Translations under genes and position numbers: made by a program
Source of the DNA: Candidatus Poribacteria bacterium
Lineage (GTDB): Bacteria; Poribacteria; WGA-4E; WGA-3G
Length of the DNA: 64,000 bases
Reading direction: 5' to 3'
Assembly (NCBI GenBank): GCA_022825825.1
Contig: JAJDWA010000075.1
Span: 1 to 64,000 of the forward strand
Part shown: piece after piece, positions 63,942-64,000 of the stretch
How positions within the stretch are numbered: position 1 is the stretch's first letter
Layout: each line of letters opens with the position of its first letter
The notes under the pieces: model-generated
The model's database searches: none
Seen by the model: the letters and a program-made list of their open reading frames with translations, nothing else
What the model was told of the DNA's origin: nothing

Positions 63942-64000
63942 ATATATTCAATGCTGCATAAGAATAATCCTGTGAATCCTTGTTCAGAATAATTATGGAT

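Overview
The window reads as a chromosomal segment of an uncultivated marine or sponge-associated bacterium, most likely Candidatus Poribacteria. This placement is inferred from gene content, not from a marker gene. Supporting signs are stress-type partner-switching regulators, giant beta-propeller proteins (Reg_prop and YCF48 types), a PhyH dioxygenase, a LamG protein, a sulfatase-like hydrolase, a cohesin/dockerin protein ending in a NFPNPFNPETWIPY-type sorting domain, a PorX-like PglZ protein, a PorV-like protein, and many dispersed copies of a short palindrome with core ggtttcctaacc. There is no rRNA, CRISPR array or prophage. Two tRNA genes (Phe, Thr) are present.

Layout. 1-6.8 kb: a partner-switching and phosphorelay cluster (three STAS proteins, an RsbW-like ATPase, a REC-SpoIIE phosphatase, a lone receiver, a four-PAS histidine kinase, a tandem Usp protein). 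7-12 kb: radC, rlmB, a small Cys-rich protein and the inositol genes iolC-iolD. 13-17 kb: a very large transmembrane receptor with 14 Reg_prop blades outside and a SpoIIE-type phosphatase inside. 17-21 kb: PhyH, LamG, a wrecked ISAs1-family element with intact ends, and a membrane triheme cytochrome. 21-27 kb: Fe-alcohol dehydrogenase, PQQ-type propeller, an orphan antitoxin-like gene, radical SAM HemN-like, DUF433, PaaK-like ligase. 26.6-31.2 kb: a frameshifted PIN gene, a tandemly duplicated small gene, and a 1196-residue fusion of a UvrD-type helicase (with no 2B subdomain), a RuvC-type nuclease and about 13 TPRs. 31-44 kb: a halogenase-like flavoprotein, a TAXI binding protein, tRNAs, a TPR protein, DsbD, a PorX-like protein, GlcE, a sulfatase-like protein, UbiA, a beta-helix lipoprotein. 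44-50 kb: CPBP protease, GT9 glycosyltransferase, a coiled-coil membrane protein, TVP38, CCA-adding enzyme, YdjM-like protein, and a MITE-like relative of the ISAs1 relic. 50-64 kb: secreted YCF48 propeller, TolC plus adaptor, GHMP sugar kinase, a polytopic membrane protein, PorV-like protein, the cohesin/dockerin protein, and a repeat-rich exported protein.

How parts may fit together (inference). The extracellular propeller-phosphatase could feed the STAS/anti-sigma switch at the left end. PorX-like, PorV-like and sorting-domain genes suggest that a type IX-like secretion route operates in this organism. The CCA-adding enzyme is needed because neither tRNA gene encodes CCA. The strongest candidate for an undescribed system is the helicase-RuvC-TPR fusion at 27612-31202 with its small upstream genes.
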